Made by a program: the position numbers and the translations under genes. This document shows, in pieces, positions 33,492 to 42,741 of a stretch of 64,000 nucleotides of DNA. The stretch is taken from NCBI GenBank assembly GCA_964568395.1, contig CAZMPN010000001.1, positions 62,001 to 126,000 of the forward strand, given 5' to 3'. Origin of the DNA: UBA6016 sp964568395. GTDB taxonomy: Bacteria; Campylobacterota; Campylobacteria; Campylobacterales; UBA6016. Each line of letters opens with the position of its first letter. The first letter of the stretch is position 1. The notes beneath the pieces were generated by a model, which ran no database searches, was not told the DNA's origin, and saw nothing but the letters and a program-made list of their open reading frames with translations.

Positions 33492-34225
33492 AAGAGTTGG
33501 TCAGTTTTATAACATGCGGATTTCCGGATAGGGAGTTTACGAAGGAGCTTGGGTTTGCGCTTAAAAACGCCGGTACGGATAGGCTTGAGCTTGGCATCCC
33601 TTTTTCGGATCCCGTCGCCGACGGCGCCCTCATAGAGAAAGCGAGCCTTAGCGCTATAAAAAACGGCTTCAAGATGGCCGATGCGTTTGATATAGCATCC
33701 GCTTTGAAAGATACGCCCTCCTATTTTATGGGATACTTCAACTCATTTTTTTCCGGCGGTTTTGGAAACTTCTGTAAAAAAAGCGCGGAGTGCGGCATAA
33801 GGGGGTTTATTATCCCGGATTTGCCGTTTGAAGAGGGGCAGAGATATGCGAAGATAATGGAAGAGTACTCTCTCGCCGCCATATCGTTTCTTGCGATTAC
33901 CCATACCGACGAGCGTATAGAAAAGATCGCCAAAGCGTCCAAGGACTTTATATACCTGGTGGCCTTTGCCGGAATTACGGGTGCGGATAAGGACGAAGAC
34001 CTGCTGCCGATACTAAAAAAAGTCAAAAACGTAACGAATACGAAAGTGTTCGTGGGATTTGGCGTAAACGAAAAAACCGCCAAAAAAAGAGCCGAAGGGG
34101 CCGACGGCGTAATAGTCGGCAGCGCGTATACCAGGATTTTGCTTGACGAGAGCCTGAGCGGCTCCGAGAAGCTCTCAAAATGCGCCCAGCTATCCAAAAC
34201 GATAAAAGCCCAAATCAACGAATGA
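33488..34225 (+). CDS. trpA: Tryptophan synthase alpha chain
   Basis: 245 aa TIM-barrel that cleaves indole-3-glycerol phosphate. LELGIPFSDPVADGALIEKAS holds the catalytic Glu and Asp region, FIIPDLPFEEG and VGFGVNEKTA follow. It overlaps hemH by 4 nt and the dNTPase gene by 4 nt, so trpB-hemH-trpA-dgt form one compact operon. Confidence 0.96.
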   Translation: MKELVSFITCGFPDREFTKELGFALKNAGTDRLELGIPFSDPVADGALIEKASLSAIKNGFKMADAFDIASALKDTPSYFMGYFNSFFSGGFGNFCKKSAECGIRGFIIPDLPFEEGQRYAKIMEEYSLAAISFLAITHTDERIEKIAKASKDFIYLVAFAGITGADKDEDLLPILKKVKNVTNTKVFVGFGVNEKTAKKRAEGADGVIVGSAYTRILLDESLSGSEKLSKCAQLSKTIKAQINE

Positions 34226-35322
34226 AGCCATCGGACAGGTTTTTCGAAACAAACGGGGACTTTAGGAGTCCGTACGATAGAGACAGGGATAGGATCATCC
34301 ACTCCCACTCGTTCAGAAATCTGGAGTACAAAACGCAGGTTTTCCTAAACTCCGAAGGCGACTACTTCCGTACGCGTCTGACCCACTCCCTGGAGGCTAG
34401 CCAGATATCACGTACGATAGCCAAAAATCTGGGTCTTAACGAATCGCTGGCGGAAGCCATAGCCCTTGCCCACGATATAGGACACACCCCTTTCGGACAC
34501 ATCGGCGGCGATACGCTGGACGAGTGTTTGAAAGCCGCGGGAAGCGAAAACGGCTTTGAGCACAACTTCCAATCTTTTAGGGTGCTGACAAAACTTGAAA
34601 AAAGATACAAGGGTTTTGACGGCCTAAACCTTACGTTCGCGACGTTGGAGGGGGTGTTAAAACACTCGGCGCCGTACAAAAAAAGCTTTCTGCCCTCTTC
34701 GTTTGACGAGATTTTCAGGCTTGATTTTCATCCTTCATTCGAAGCGATAGTCGTCGACAATTCGGACTCTATCGCATATATATCCGCCGATATAGACGAC
34801 GCCATCAGGTATTCTCTGGTAAGCGTAGGCGATTTGGAGGAGTCTAGGCTTGTCGGACGAATCGCGAAACGGATAGAGGATGAAGAAAAAATAGCCAGAA
34901 GCGAGACGCTTTTTCGCCATAGGCTCACCACCCATATAATAACCGAGCTAATCAGCGACATAATAGAAAACTCCTCCAAAAACAGAGCCGTATTCGAGTC
35001 GTTCAAGACTCCCGCATGCGGGGTATTTGCGGCGGATGAGCCGATGCTGATAGGCTTTAGCGAAGAGACGTGGAGCGAGATAAAAGAGCTCAAAAAACTG
35101 CTTCTGGAAAAAGTATACAGGCACGAGACGATTATGCAAAGAATGTATTTGGCCGGACAGTGCATAAAAAGGTTGTTCGAAGCGTTTTGCAGCGAGCCGA
35201 AGATGCTAAGCAAAGAGTATAGGGAGAGATTGGAGCGTTCCAGTTTAAACAGGGTGGTTGCGGATTTTATCTCGTCGCAGTCGGACAGAAGCGCTATGAA
35301 GCTTTACAGGGAGCTATATTAA
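34222..35322 (+). CDS. dgt: dGTP triphosphohydrolase-like HD protein
   Basis: 366 aa HD-domain phosphohydrolase that splits dNTPs into nucleoside and triphosphate. FRNLEYKTQVF, RLTHSLEASQISR and ALAHDIGHTPFGHIG carry the metal-binding His and Asp of the Dgt/SAMHD1-like family, and VDNSDSIAYISADIDDAIRY is typical. The frame opens at 34180, but ATG 34222 overlaps the trpA stop and starts the family N-terminus (MKPSDRFF). Relatives also restrict phage by dNTP depletion, though a housekeeping role is more likely here. Confidence 0.88.
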   Translation: MKPSDRFFETNGDFRSPYDRDRDRIIHSHSFRNLEYKTQVFLNSEGDYFRTRLTHSLEASQISRTIAKNLGLNESLAEAIALAHDIGHTPFGHIGGDTLDECLKAAGSENGFEHNFQSFRVLTKLEKRYKGFDGLNLTFATLEGVLKHSAPYKKSFLPSSFDEIFRLDFHPSFEAIVVDNSDSIAYISADIDDAIRYSLVSVGDLEESRLVGRIAKRIEDEEKIARSETLFRHRLTTHIITELISDIIENSSKNRAVFESFKTPACGVFAADEPMLIGFSEETWSEIKELKKLLLEKVYRHETIMQRMYLAGQCIKRLFEAFCSEPKMLSKEYRERLERSSLNRVVADFISSQSDRSAMKLYRELY

Positions 35323-35325
35323 AAA

Positions 35326-35340
35326 GAGGGCGAAGCCCTC
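35326..35340. terminator. Terminator between dgt and flgE2
   Basis: GAGGGC-GAA-GCCCTC. On the minus strand it is followed by five T, a good intrinsic terminator for the hook gene transcript; on the plus strand the tail CTTGGTT is weaker. Confidence 0.75.
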
Positions 35341-35345
35341 CTTGG

Positions 35346-37445
35346 TTATTGTTTGATTTGAAGCAGTACTTGCAGCATCTGATCCGATGTCGTAATGGTT
35401 TTGGAGTTTGCTTGATAACCCCTTTGGATTACGATTAGGTCGGTTAGCGATTTTGAGAGGTCGACGTTGCTCATCTCTAGCGCTGACGAGAATATAGCGC
35501 CTCTGCCGCCGCTCGCCGCAGCGCCTATGGTCGGATCCCCGCTGTTCGCGCTTTGGGAGAAGAGGTTGCCGCCGTCGGCCATAAGGCCTTCGTTGTTTGC
35601 GAATTTAGCCATAGATATCTGTGCAAGACCCAGGGACCTGCCGTTTGTGAAGCTGCCTATAAGCACCCCGTTCTGGTCTATCCTGATACCTTGCAAATCC
35701 CCGCCCGTATAGCCGTCTTGGCTAATCAGCGACGTCGCCGATTTTTGGTCGAAGCTTGTAAGGCCGTCAAATGCGTTTGGCGTACCAAAGCCTAGATTTA
35801 CCTGTTGATTTGGCGTCGAGCCGTTATTCCAGGTGACCGACAAGCTTTGCGGATTTACGCTTGCAAGAGAGCCGTTTGAGTTAAACTGCACCGTTCCGCC
35901 GGTATATACGTTTTGGTTTGGAGAAACGCCGCCTATGTCGCCCGGTTGAGGCACCGTGGCCGTCCATGACCATGAGCTCGTCCCCTCTTTTCTAAACGTG
36001 TACGTAATGGTGTGCTTGGAGCCGAGCGAGTCGAATATGTCTATACTGGACGAGTGCGTAGCCGCATTTATCGCCTGAGACGTTTTTGTTGCCGCACCCG
36101 GAGGCAGCGTGCCTTCCATCGCGTTGAAAACCTGCGTAAATAGCGGGCTCTCATTGATTGTGCCGTTACCGTTGATCGCCGTTACGGATATGGCAAGCGT
36201 AGAGCCTGTAGGGTTGCTAAGCACATATTTGCCGTCGGAGTTTACGCTGACAAGCGCTCCCGTGGAGCTTGCTTTTGCTTGCCACTGCATATATGCTCTC
36301 AAATCTTCCGTCGTGTGGAAGTTCTTTGTTTGCCCTATCGACGTAGAGTCGGTCGCAGGGTTTGCGGAGCCTGTCGTATACTGGTATTTAAACGCCGTCG
36401 TAGCCCCCGGGGTCGCCGCCGTTATCGCCGTCAGACCGGTCGTATCGCCGGCGTTTACGGTCACCAAGATATTCTTCTTGCTGTCGCCGTCCATAGCATT
36501 GGTATTCGTATAGGTCAGGCTGCCCGCCGAAGCCGATGCGGTAACGCCCGTCTGGGAGGTGAACGTATTGATAAGAGTCGCTATCTCGGAAGCGTTGCTT
36601 GCGGAGCTTGATAGCGGGGCCGCGCTTCCGATTGAGCCGGTAATGTTTATGCCGTTAATCGTCAGGTTGACCGTCTGGGCGCCGGCCGGTACGACCGCCG
36701 CGTCCGCTACCTGCGCATTCTGGAACCCTATCCATATGCCTTGTCCGTTTTGGAGGTTGAAGGCCTGGCCTGAAGCGTTAAACAGTACGCCCAGATCCTC
36801 CGGTTTTTGGTTGCCGCCTACGCCGTTCGCGATTGTTGGGTCCGCAACCGTTAGGCTGTCGGAGTCTAGCGTATATATTGGACCGTATTCGTTTGTCGTG
36901 CTGCCGGATACGAGGTTTGCTCTAAGCGTTACGTTTTGTGTTCCTCTGGCCGGAATGGTCATACCAGGATCTATCTGTATGCTTTTTATAGGAAGGGTAG
37001 AGTCTATCTTGTCGTTGGCGTCTTTTATCCACCCTTGGACTATAAGACCGTTGGAGTCTACGAAATTGCCGTACGCGTCGAAGCTAAAGTCGCCGGCTCT
37101 CGTATATTTGTAAGTCGTTCCGTTATCCGGGCTTACGACGAAAAAGCCGTCCCCTTCTATCGCGACGTCTGTCGTCTTGTCGGTCGTCTGTCTGGAGCCT
37201 TGCGAAAATATATGCGTAACGGTCGATACGCTTGAGCCAAGCCCCACTTGCAGCGAGTTTCTCCCGCCCAGCGGGTCTTGCGGAGCCGTAGCTATCTTTG
37301 CCGTTTGGGATAGCATATCCGCAAAGTTTGTCCTAGAGTATTTAAATCCTACCGTGTTGACGTTGGCTATATTGTTACCCTCAACGTCCATCGCTACTTG
37401 GTGTGCCTGAAGGCCGCTTACGCCGGCCCAAAGTGACCTCATCAT
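35346..37445 (-). CDS. flgE: Flagellar hook protein FlgE (long form)
   Basis: 699 aa. The conserved N-terminus (SLWAGVSGLQAHQVAMDVEG, NNIANVNTVGFKYSR) and C-terminus (SSALEMSNVDLSKSLTDLIV, YQANSKTI) of hook and rod proteins enclose a long, Thr/Ala/Ser-rich surface region. It is the probable main hook subunit; Campylobacter likewise has a short and a long FlgE. It has its own sigma54-type promoter (37485-37500). It begins with two ATG codons (37443 and 37440). A terminator follows. Confidence 0.92.
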   Translation of the reverse strand: MMRSLWAGVSGLQAHQVAMDVEGNNIANVNTVGFKYSRTNFADMLSQTAKIATAPQDPLGGRNSLQVGLGSSVSTVTHIFSQGSRQTTDKTTDVAIEGDGFFVVSPDNGTTYKYTRAGDFSFDAYGNFVDSNGLIVQGWIKDANDKIDSTLPIKSIQIDPGMTIPARGTQNVTLRANLVSGSTTNEYGPIYTLDSDSLTVADPTIANGVGGNQKPEDLGVLFNASGQAFNLQNGQGIWIGFQNAQVADAAVVPAGAQTVNLTINGINITGSIGSAAPLSSSASNASEIATLINTFTSQTGVTASASAGSLTYTNTNAMDGDSKKNILVTVNAGDTTGLTAITAATPGATTAFKYQYTTGSANPATDSTSIGQTKNFHTTEDLRAYMQWQAKASSTGALVSVNSDGKYVLSNPTGSTLAISVTAINGNGTINESPLFTQVFNAMEGTLPPGAATKTSQAINAATHSSSIDIFDSLGSKHTITYTFRKEGTSSWSWTATVPQPGDIGGVSPNQNVYTGGTVQFNSNGSLASVNPQSLSVTWNNGSTPNQQVNLGFGTPNAFDGLTSFDQKSATSLISQDGYTGGDLQGIRIDQNGVLIGSFTNGRSLGLAQISMAKFANNEGLMADGGNLFSQSANSGDPTIGAAASGGRGAIFSSALEMSNVDLSKSLTDLIVIQRGYQANSKTITTSDQMLQVLLQIKQ

Positions 37446-37484
37446 GGTCTAATCCTTGATTTAGATTTTATTTAGTCGATAACA

Positions 37485-37500
37485 AGCAACTATCGTTCCT
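37485..37500 (-). promoter_or_regulatory. Sigma54 promoter of flgE
   Basis: On the minus strand AGGAACGATAGTTGCT has GG and GC at the exact -24/-12 spacing of TGGCAC-N5-TTGCW. It lies 40 nt upstream of the flgE start. Hook genes are sigma54-dependent in Campylobacter and Helicobacter. Confidence 0.7.
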
Positions 37501-37529
37501 TTTGGTTATCGTTTACTTACGGTTTACTC

Positions 37530-38723
37530 TCACCCTCTTTTTAGGCCGATCGCTTTTTGTATCATCTGGTCGGCGGTCGTTACGACTTTGGCGTTCGCGC
37601 TATATGCTTTTTCCGTAATTATCAGTTGCGTTAATGCCTCTGCCGCCGATACGTTGCTCATCTCCAGCTTGTTGCCGAATATTTGGGAGTTTTGTATCGT
37701 ATTTCCGTTTTTGTCTTTATAGAAGATGGCCTGTCCGCTATTGTCCGTAGCCCTAAACTCGCTATCGCCTATTTTTTCCAGCCCTTGTTCGTTTTGGAAA
37801 TGGAATACCGGTATCTGGGCCACTATCGAGCTTTGCCCGTTGTCAAACGTTGCCACCACCATACCGTTCGCGTCTACTTGGTATGCCTTTAGGTTTCCCA
37901 CGCCTACGCTCGGTACGGCCGGCTTGTCTACGTAAGTAATGTTTACCGTATAGTTGCCGTCCGGCACGGTCACTCCGTTCTCGTCTTTGCCGTCCCATGT
38001 TACCGCGTGTTGTCCGCTGCCTTGCGTCGACTGCGGAAGCGTCCTGACTACGTTGCCGCTCGCGTCGGTTATTTCGATTCTCGCCGTGGACTGCTTCGGA
38101 AGCGAATATGTTATATCGCCTCCGGCTCCGCCTGTTATTGCGATCTGGTAGCTTGGAAGCGTAGCCGTTACGGCTGGGGTTCCAGGAATTCCAGGATGCG
38201 TAATGTATTTTGGGAGCTTGAGCGGAACTTGCGCTTTCGGGTCTGTAAGCAGGTTTGCCGATACGACGGAGGTCTGCGGGACGGTCGCCGTACCGTCTTT
38301 CGCTATCGTCATATTCCCGGAATAGGTTCCGACCAGCTGATCGCCGTTGCCGTTTAGCACGTTTCCTGCGGCGTCTACATAAAAATCCCCGGCCCTAGTA
38401 AAGAAAAGCTGCGTGTCGTCGTTCGCCTTTTTGACGCCGAAAAAGCCGTTGCCGCCGATAGCGAGGTCGAGAGCCCTATCCGTATTTACGAAACTCCCCT
38501 GTTTCATGCTAAGGGCCGTAGTCTGCGTGGTCGCGCCTACTCCTACTTCGTCCATTCCAGGCATCGCTATGCCGGATCTATATTGCGATAGCAGGGTCGA
38601 GAACTCGGGAGTGGACGACCTAAATCCCACCGTATTGATGTTGGCTATATTGTTGCCCCATACGTCAAGGCCGGTTTGTTGCGATTTTACGCCGCTGACC
38701 CCGGTATAAAAAGATGTCATCAT
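37530..38723 (-). CDS. FlgE-like hook protein with internal FlgD-type Ig domain
   Basis: 397 aa. The ends match hook proteins (TSFYTGVSGVKSQQTGLDVW, GNNIANINTVGFRSS; EMSNVSAAEALTQLIITEKA). Between about 200 and 265 lies ITDASGNVVRTL, then AVTWDGKDENGVTVPDGNYTV, which is the pattern of the FlgD Ig-like domain; the real FlgD next door has the same layout (VDWDGSDNAGNKVKDGVY). So a FlgD-like module is inserted in a hook-type protein. It begins 3 nt after flgD and is part of the fliK-flgD operon. Confidence 0.85.
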   Translation of the reverse strand: MMTSFYTGVSGVKSQQTGLDVWGNNIANINTVGFRSSTPEFSTLLSQYRSGIAMPGMDEVGVGATTQTTALSMKQGSFVNTDRALDLAIGGNGFFGVKKANDDTQLFFTRAGDFYVDAAGNVLNGNGDQLVGTYSGNMTIAKDGTATVPQTSVVSANLLTDPKAQVPLKLPKYITHPGIPGTPAVTATLPSYQIAITGGAGGDITYSLPKQSTARIEITDASGNVVRTLPQSTQGSGQHAVTWDGKDENGVTVPDGNYTVNITYVDKPAVPSVGVGNLKAYQVDANGMVVATFDNGQSSIVAQIPVFHFQNEQGLEKIGDSEFRATDNSGQAIFYKDKNGNTIQNSQIFGNKLEMSNVSAAEALTQLIITEKAYSANAKVVTTADQMIQKAIGLKRG

Positions 38724-38725
38724 GG

Positions 38726-39388
38726 CTAGAATATCTCTTTTATTTTAGTAACGTCTATGTATTGGCTTCCGACTTTAAAATACGCCGTGGAGCCGTCCAC
38801 TTTCAGGCTCTCTATAGGGTAGGCTCCTATCGTGGTTTTACCGGCGTTTCCGTTTGTATCCGTATACTCTACTTTTGCGGTATAAACACCGTCTTTTACC
38901 TTGTTTCCGGCATTATCGGAACCGTCCCAGTCCACGCTAAAAGTGCCTTTTGTTTTTGCGTCGTAGCTAAACGTCTTATATACGTTGCCTACGGAGTCCA
39001 CTATGCTTACGACGGAGCTTGACGTATCGGTCGGAAGATAGACGTCGAACGTGCCGCCGTTGCCGTTGTATACGTTCAGTCCGCTTAGTCCGGTGTCGGC
39101 CATCTTGCCTATAGCGGAGGCCAGGGAGTAGTTGGCGGATGTCTGGAACGCCGCGGTCATATTGGTCATAGCCGTCTTTGTGGCGTTTTGCGCCTCAAGC
39201 GTGGCGAGCTGGCTTGTTTGCGTTAGCATCTTGTCCGTATCCATCGGGCTTGTCGGATCTTGATATTGCAGCTCTACGAGGAGCAGCTTCATAAAATCTT
39301 GCGATTGTAGTTCCGCTTTCGGATTGGATGTCGTCGTATTGGACGTATTCGATACCGTCGTATTCGTGTTTGTTACTGCTGATGCCAT
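38726..39388 (-). CDS. flgD: Flagellar hook assembly protein FlgD
   Basis: 220 aa scaffold that caps the growing hook. SQDFMKLLLVELQYQDPTSPMDTDKM is the FlgD N-terminal signature (given here in two parts: SQDFMKLLLVELQYQ and DPTSPMDTDKM). The C-terminal part contains the Ig-like and Tudor-like domains (FSVDWDGSDNAGNKV). It lies 10 nt after fliK and 2 nt before the hook-like gene. Confidence 0.93.
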   Translation of the reverse strand: MASAVTNTNTTVSNTSNTTTSNPKAELQSQDFMKLLLVELQYQDPTSPMDTDKMLTQTSQLATLEAQNATKTAMTNMTAAFQTSANYSLASAIGKMADTGLSGLNVYNGNGGTFDVYLPTDTSSSVVSIVDSVGNVYKTFSYDAKTKGTFSVDWDGSDNAGNKVKDGVYTAKVEYTDTNGNAGKTTIGAYPIESLKVDGSTAYFKVGSQYIDVTKIKEIF

Positions 39389-39398
39389 TTCTCGCTCC

Positions 39399-40778
39399 TT
39401 ACGCGTATTTTGGATGCGGCATTACGATGTCTAAGCTCTCTATGCTTTTGGACGCCATCTCGCCGTTTATTTGGTATTTCTTGGCCGCTTCTTGTTTTTG
39501 CCAGCTTCTATTGTTTTGCTCTTTGTTGTTTTCCGAGAAGTTAAAATTCATCTGCAAACTGACAAAACCTTGCGCCATCAGGTTGTTTCTGAACTCCTGG
39601 ATGTTTTGCATGAACATCTGCATCGTGTCTTGCGTGGAAGTGACGTTCACTATCAGGTTTTGTCCCCTCGTGATTAACGTTACGTCGACGTTGCCGAGGT
39701 TTTGCGGATTCATCTCCATCGAGACTTTCATAAGAGGCGGCTTATAGTTGTCTATCGTCTCTTTCAGATCCTGCGAGAAGTTTTTGAGCGCTTCCGAGGC
39801 GACCGCCATTTTCCCTTTTAGTTCGTTTTCCGTATGTTTAGGCGCCTCTATAAAAACGCCCATAGGGGCATCTTTTTGGATTCCCTTTTCATCGTTTTTG
39901 GCCTCTTTTTTTGCCAGAAGTTCGGCTAGATCCGGCAAATCGCTTTTTGCTTTGGGTTCCGCCGCCGGAACACTCTCTTTAAAAGCCGCAACTACTCCGC
40001 TCTCCTTTTGCAGTTTTTGTTCGTTCTCTTTTTTGGCTTCTTTTAGTTTCGCGGCGACCGAGGCATCTCTTGCGTCTTTCGGTATCTCTCTGTTTTTAAG
40101 CCCCTCTTGCAGTAGCGAGGCCAGATTTGGGATCTCTTTTTTTGCATCTTGCGCCGCAAGCTCTTTTGGCGCCTCTTTGAGTTGTTTCGTTTTCGGCTCG
40201 GCGTTATCTTTTTGTATCTCCGCCTTTTGCGCCTCTCCTAGCTTTTTTTCCACCGCTTTATCGACGGTCTTTTCCGTGCTTTTTTGTTTTTGGGTGGCTT
40301 TTTTGTCGTGCGCCTCTTTTGCGTTATCGTCTTTTATCTCCTCGACGCTTATTTTTTTTACGTCTACTCCGCCGTTTTTGGCGAGTTCGAGCAGTTTTTT
40401 CAGCTCTTTAACTTCGCCGCCGTTGCCGCCGCCTTGCTGTTTTGAGCCTTTTTTTGCGGCGGCGTCCCTTAACTCGTTTACGCTTTTTTCTATCGCCAAT
40501 TTGTCGTTTAGCTTTATCTGTGAGAGCAGATTTTTGATGTTTATAAGCGACGAGCCGTCTATTTCACCCTCTTTGATTTGGGTATTCTTTATTTTAATGG
40601 AGCCGTTTTTGTCGAGCTCTATATCGCCTTTTTTGGTCATCTCGAGCAGTTTTTTGACAAACTCCTTGCCGTCTGTTTTGTCTTGTATCTGCCCTGCCTT
40701 CAAAAGTCCGGCAAGCGCATCCGCCTTGCCTTTGCCTTTTGCCCCCGCTGTTTTCAATGCGACTACTTGTTCGCTCAT
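39399..40778 (-). CDS. fliK: Flagellar hook-length control protein FliK
   Basis: 459 aa. The first 300 residues are a Lys/Glu/Ala-rich, probably extended ruler region. The C-terminal substrate-switch domain shows MSMEMNPQNLGNVDVTLIT, the conserved FliK core, followed by NLIVNVTSTQ. FliK measures hook length and switches export to filament proteins. It heads the fliK-flgD-hook operon behind a sigma54 promoter. Confidence 0.9.
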   Translation of the reverse strand: MSEQVVALKTAGAKGKGKADALAGLLKAGQIQDKTDGKEFVKKLLEMTKKGDIELDKNGSIKIKNTQIKEGEIDGSSLINIKNLLSQIKLNDKLAIEKSVNELRDAAAKKGSKQQGGGNGGEVKELKKLLELAKNGGVDVKKISVEEIKDDNAKEAHDKKATQKQKSTEKTVDKAVEKKLGEAQKAEIQKDNAEPKTKQLKEAPKELAAQDAKKEIPNLASLLQEGLKNREIPKDARDASVAAKLKEAKKENEQKLQKESGVVAAFKESVPAAEPKAKSDLPDLAELLAKKEAKNDEKGIQKDAPMGVFIEAPKHTENELKGKMAVASEALKNFSQDLKETIDNYKPPLMKVSMEMNPQNLGNVDVTLITRGQNLIVNVTSTQDTMQMFMQNIQEFRNNLMAQGFVSLQMNFNFSENNKEQNNRSWQKQEAAKKYQINGEMASKSIESLDIVMPHPKYA

Positions 40779-40810
40779 TTTTATAGGCCTTAACTGGTTT
40801 TTTGAAGATA

Positions 40811-40826
40811 AGCAAATAAAGTTCCA
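40811..40826 (-). promoter_or_regulatory. Sigma54 promoter of the fliK-flgD-hook operon
   Basis: On the minus strand TGGAACTTTATTTGCT matches TGGCAC-N5-TTGCW with GG and GC at the required spacing. It lies 33 nt upstream of the fliK start. Confidence 0.78.
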
Positions 40827-40858
40827 TAGTGTGATAAAAAGCTGAAGCGGTATTTAAA

Positions 40859-40864
40859 TATAAT
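40859..40864 (+). promoter_or_regulatory. -10 box of typA promoter
   Basis: TATAAT 29 nt before the typA start, in the gap between divergent fliK and typA. Confidence 0.6.
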
Positions 40865-40892
40865 TCGCAAAAAATTTTTTATAAGGTTTTCA

Positions 40893-42695
40893 ATGCAAGA
40901 TATAAGAAACATAGCGGTCATCGCGCACGTTGACCACGGTAAGACGACGCTAGTCGACGGCCTTCTTAAACAAGCTGGCACGTTTAACGAGAGAGACAAC
41001 GTAGAAGAGAGGGTGATGGACTCCAATCAGCTGGAGAAAGAGAGAGGGATTACCATTCTTTCCAAAAATACGGCTATTAGCTACAAGGGCACGAAAATCA
41101 ACATCATCGACACTCCGGGACACGCCGACTTCGGCGGCGAGGTTGAGAGGGTTCTAAAAATGGTTGACGCCGTACTTCTTCTTGTCGACGCGCAAGAAGG
41201 TGTTATGCCTCAGACGAAATTCGTCGTTAAAAAAGCGGTAGGACTAGGACTAAAAATCCTTCTAGTCGTCAACAAGATAGACAAACCTGCGGCGGAGCCT
41301 CTAAGAATTCAAGACGAAGTATTCGACCTTCTAGCTCAGATGGACGCATCCGACGAGCAGCTAGACTTCCCTGTCATCTATGCCGCGGCAAGAAACGGAA
41401 TGTCCAAGAAAAACCTGGAAGATCCGGATGGCGACCTGACTCCGCTATTCGAGATGATACTAGCCCATACTCCAAAACCGACGGGAACGACCGAAAATCC
41501 GCTCCAACTCCAAGTATTTACGCTTGACTACGACAACTATGTCGGTAAAATCGGTATCAGCAGGATATTTAACGGTACCGTAAAGAAAAACCAATCGGTA
41601 GTCCTTGTAAAATCGGACGGCGAAAAAGTAAACGGCAGGGTGACCAAGCTAATCGGCTTCATGGGTCTGGCCAGAATGGAGATAGACGAAGCGGGAGCCG
41701 GCGATATCGTGGCTATCGCAGGTTTTGAGACTATCGACGTGGGTGATAGCCTATGCGACCCGAACAATATCATGCCTCTTGACCCTATGCACATCGAAGA
41801 GCCTACGATGAGCGTCGTATTCTCGGTAAACGACTCTCCTCTTGCCGGCACGGAAGGCAAGCACGTAACGTCTAACAAACTTAGAGAGAGACTAGAGTTT
41901 GAGATGAATACGAATATCGCTATGAAGCTAGAAGATAGCGGCGAGGGTAGATTTAAGGTCTCCGGCAGGGGCGAGCTCCAAATCACGATTCTAGCCGAAA
42001 ATATGAGAAGAGAAGGCTTCGAGTTTGGTATATCAAGACCGGAAGTTATCGTAAAAGTAGAAAACGGCGTAAAATGCGAGCCGTTCGAACACCTGGTAGT
42101 CGACGTGCCGGATGAGCACAGCGGTACGGTTATCGAGATACTCGGAAAAAGAAAAGCCGAGATGAAGTCGATGGTGCCTATGGGTATCGGCCAAACAAGA
42201 ATGGAGTTCGAAATCCCGGCGCGTGCGCTTATCGGCCTAAGAACACTTTTCCTTACGTCTACGAAAGGCGAGGGCGTTATGAACCACTCGTTCCTTGAGT
42301 ATAGACCGTTCAACGGCGAAGTAGAGAGCAGAAATAACGGCGCGCTAATCTCTATGGAAAACGGCGTAGCGACGGGCTATTCTATATTCAACCTTCAAGA
42401 CAGAGGCGCTATGTTTATCGGACCTCAAACAAAAGTATACGAGGGTATGATAATCGGCGAACACTCAAGAAGCAACGACCTTGAAATCAACGTAACAAAA
42501 GAAAAACAACAATCAAACGTACGTTCTTCCGGTGCGGACGAGGCCATCAAACTTGTTCCGCCAAGAGAGATGAATCTTGAAAAAGCGCTTGAGTGGATCG
42601 AAGATGACGAGCTTGTGGAAGTAACTCCGCTAAACATCAGAATCAGAAAAAGATATTTGGACGCGAACACAAGAAAGAGAATGGGCAAAAAATAA
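40893..42695 (+). CDS. typA: Ribosome-associated GTPase TypA/BipA
   Basis: 600 aa translational GTPase active in ribosome assembly and stress. The G motifs are AHVDHGKTTLVDGLL, DTPGHADFGGEV and VNKIDKPAA. EF-G-like domains follow, and the family-specific C-terminal domain ends RKRYLDANTRKRMGKK. Length is normal. Divergent from fliK, as in Campylobacter jejuni. Confidence 0.97.
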   Translation: MQDIRNIAVIAHVDHGKTTLVDGLLKQAGTFNERDNVEERVMDSNQLEKERGITILSKNTAISYKGTKINIIDTPGHADFGGEVERVLKMVDAVLLLVDAQEGVMPQTKFVVKKAVGLGLKILLVVNKIDKPAAEPLRIQDEVFDLLAQMDASDEQLDFPVIYAAARNGMSKKNLEDPDGDLTPLFEMILAHTPKPTGTTENPLQLQVFTLDYDNYVGKIGISRIFNGTVKKNQSVVLVKSDGEKVNGRVTKLIGFMGLARMEIDEAGAGDIVAIAGFETIDVGDSLCDPNNIMPLDPMHIEEPTMSVVFSVNDSPLAGTEGKHVTSNKLRERLEFEMNTNIAMKLEDSGEGRFKVSGRGELQITILAENMRREGFEFGISRPEVIVKVENGVKCEPFEHLVVDVPDEHSGTVIEILGKRKAEMKSMVPMGIGQTRMEFEIPARALIGLRTLFLTSTKGEGVMNHSFLEYRPFNGEVESRNNGALISMENGVATGYSIFNLQDRGAMFIGPQTKVYEGMIIGEHSRSNDLEINVTKEKQQSNVRSSGADEAIKLVPPREMNLEKALEWIEDDELVEVTPLNIRIRKRYLDANTRKRMGKK

Positions 42696-42741
42696 CTCCA
42701 ATTTTTAAAAAAAGAGTTATAATGAAATAAAGGAGAATCAA

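Noticed and set aside
36559..37113. Plus-strand frame of 184 codons opposite flgE
   Set aside because: Antisense shadow of a well-supported hook gene.
39748..40845. Long plus-strand frame of 365 codons opposite fliK
   Set aside because: It is an antisense shadow; the translation is almost only Ser, Phe, Ala and Leu, reflecting the Lys/Glu-rich fliK codons.
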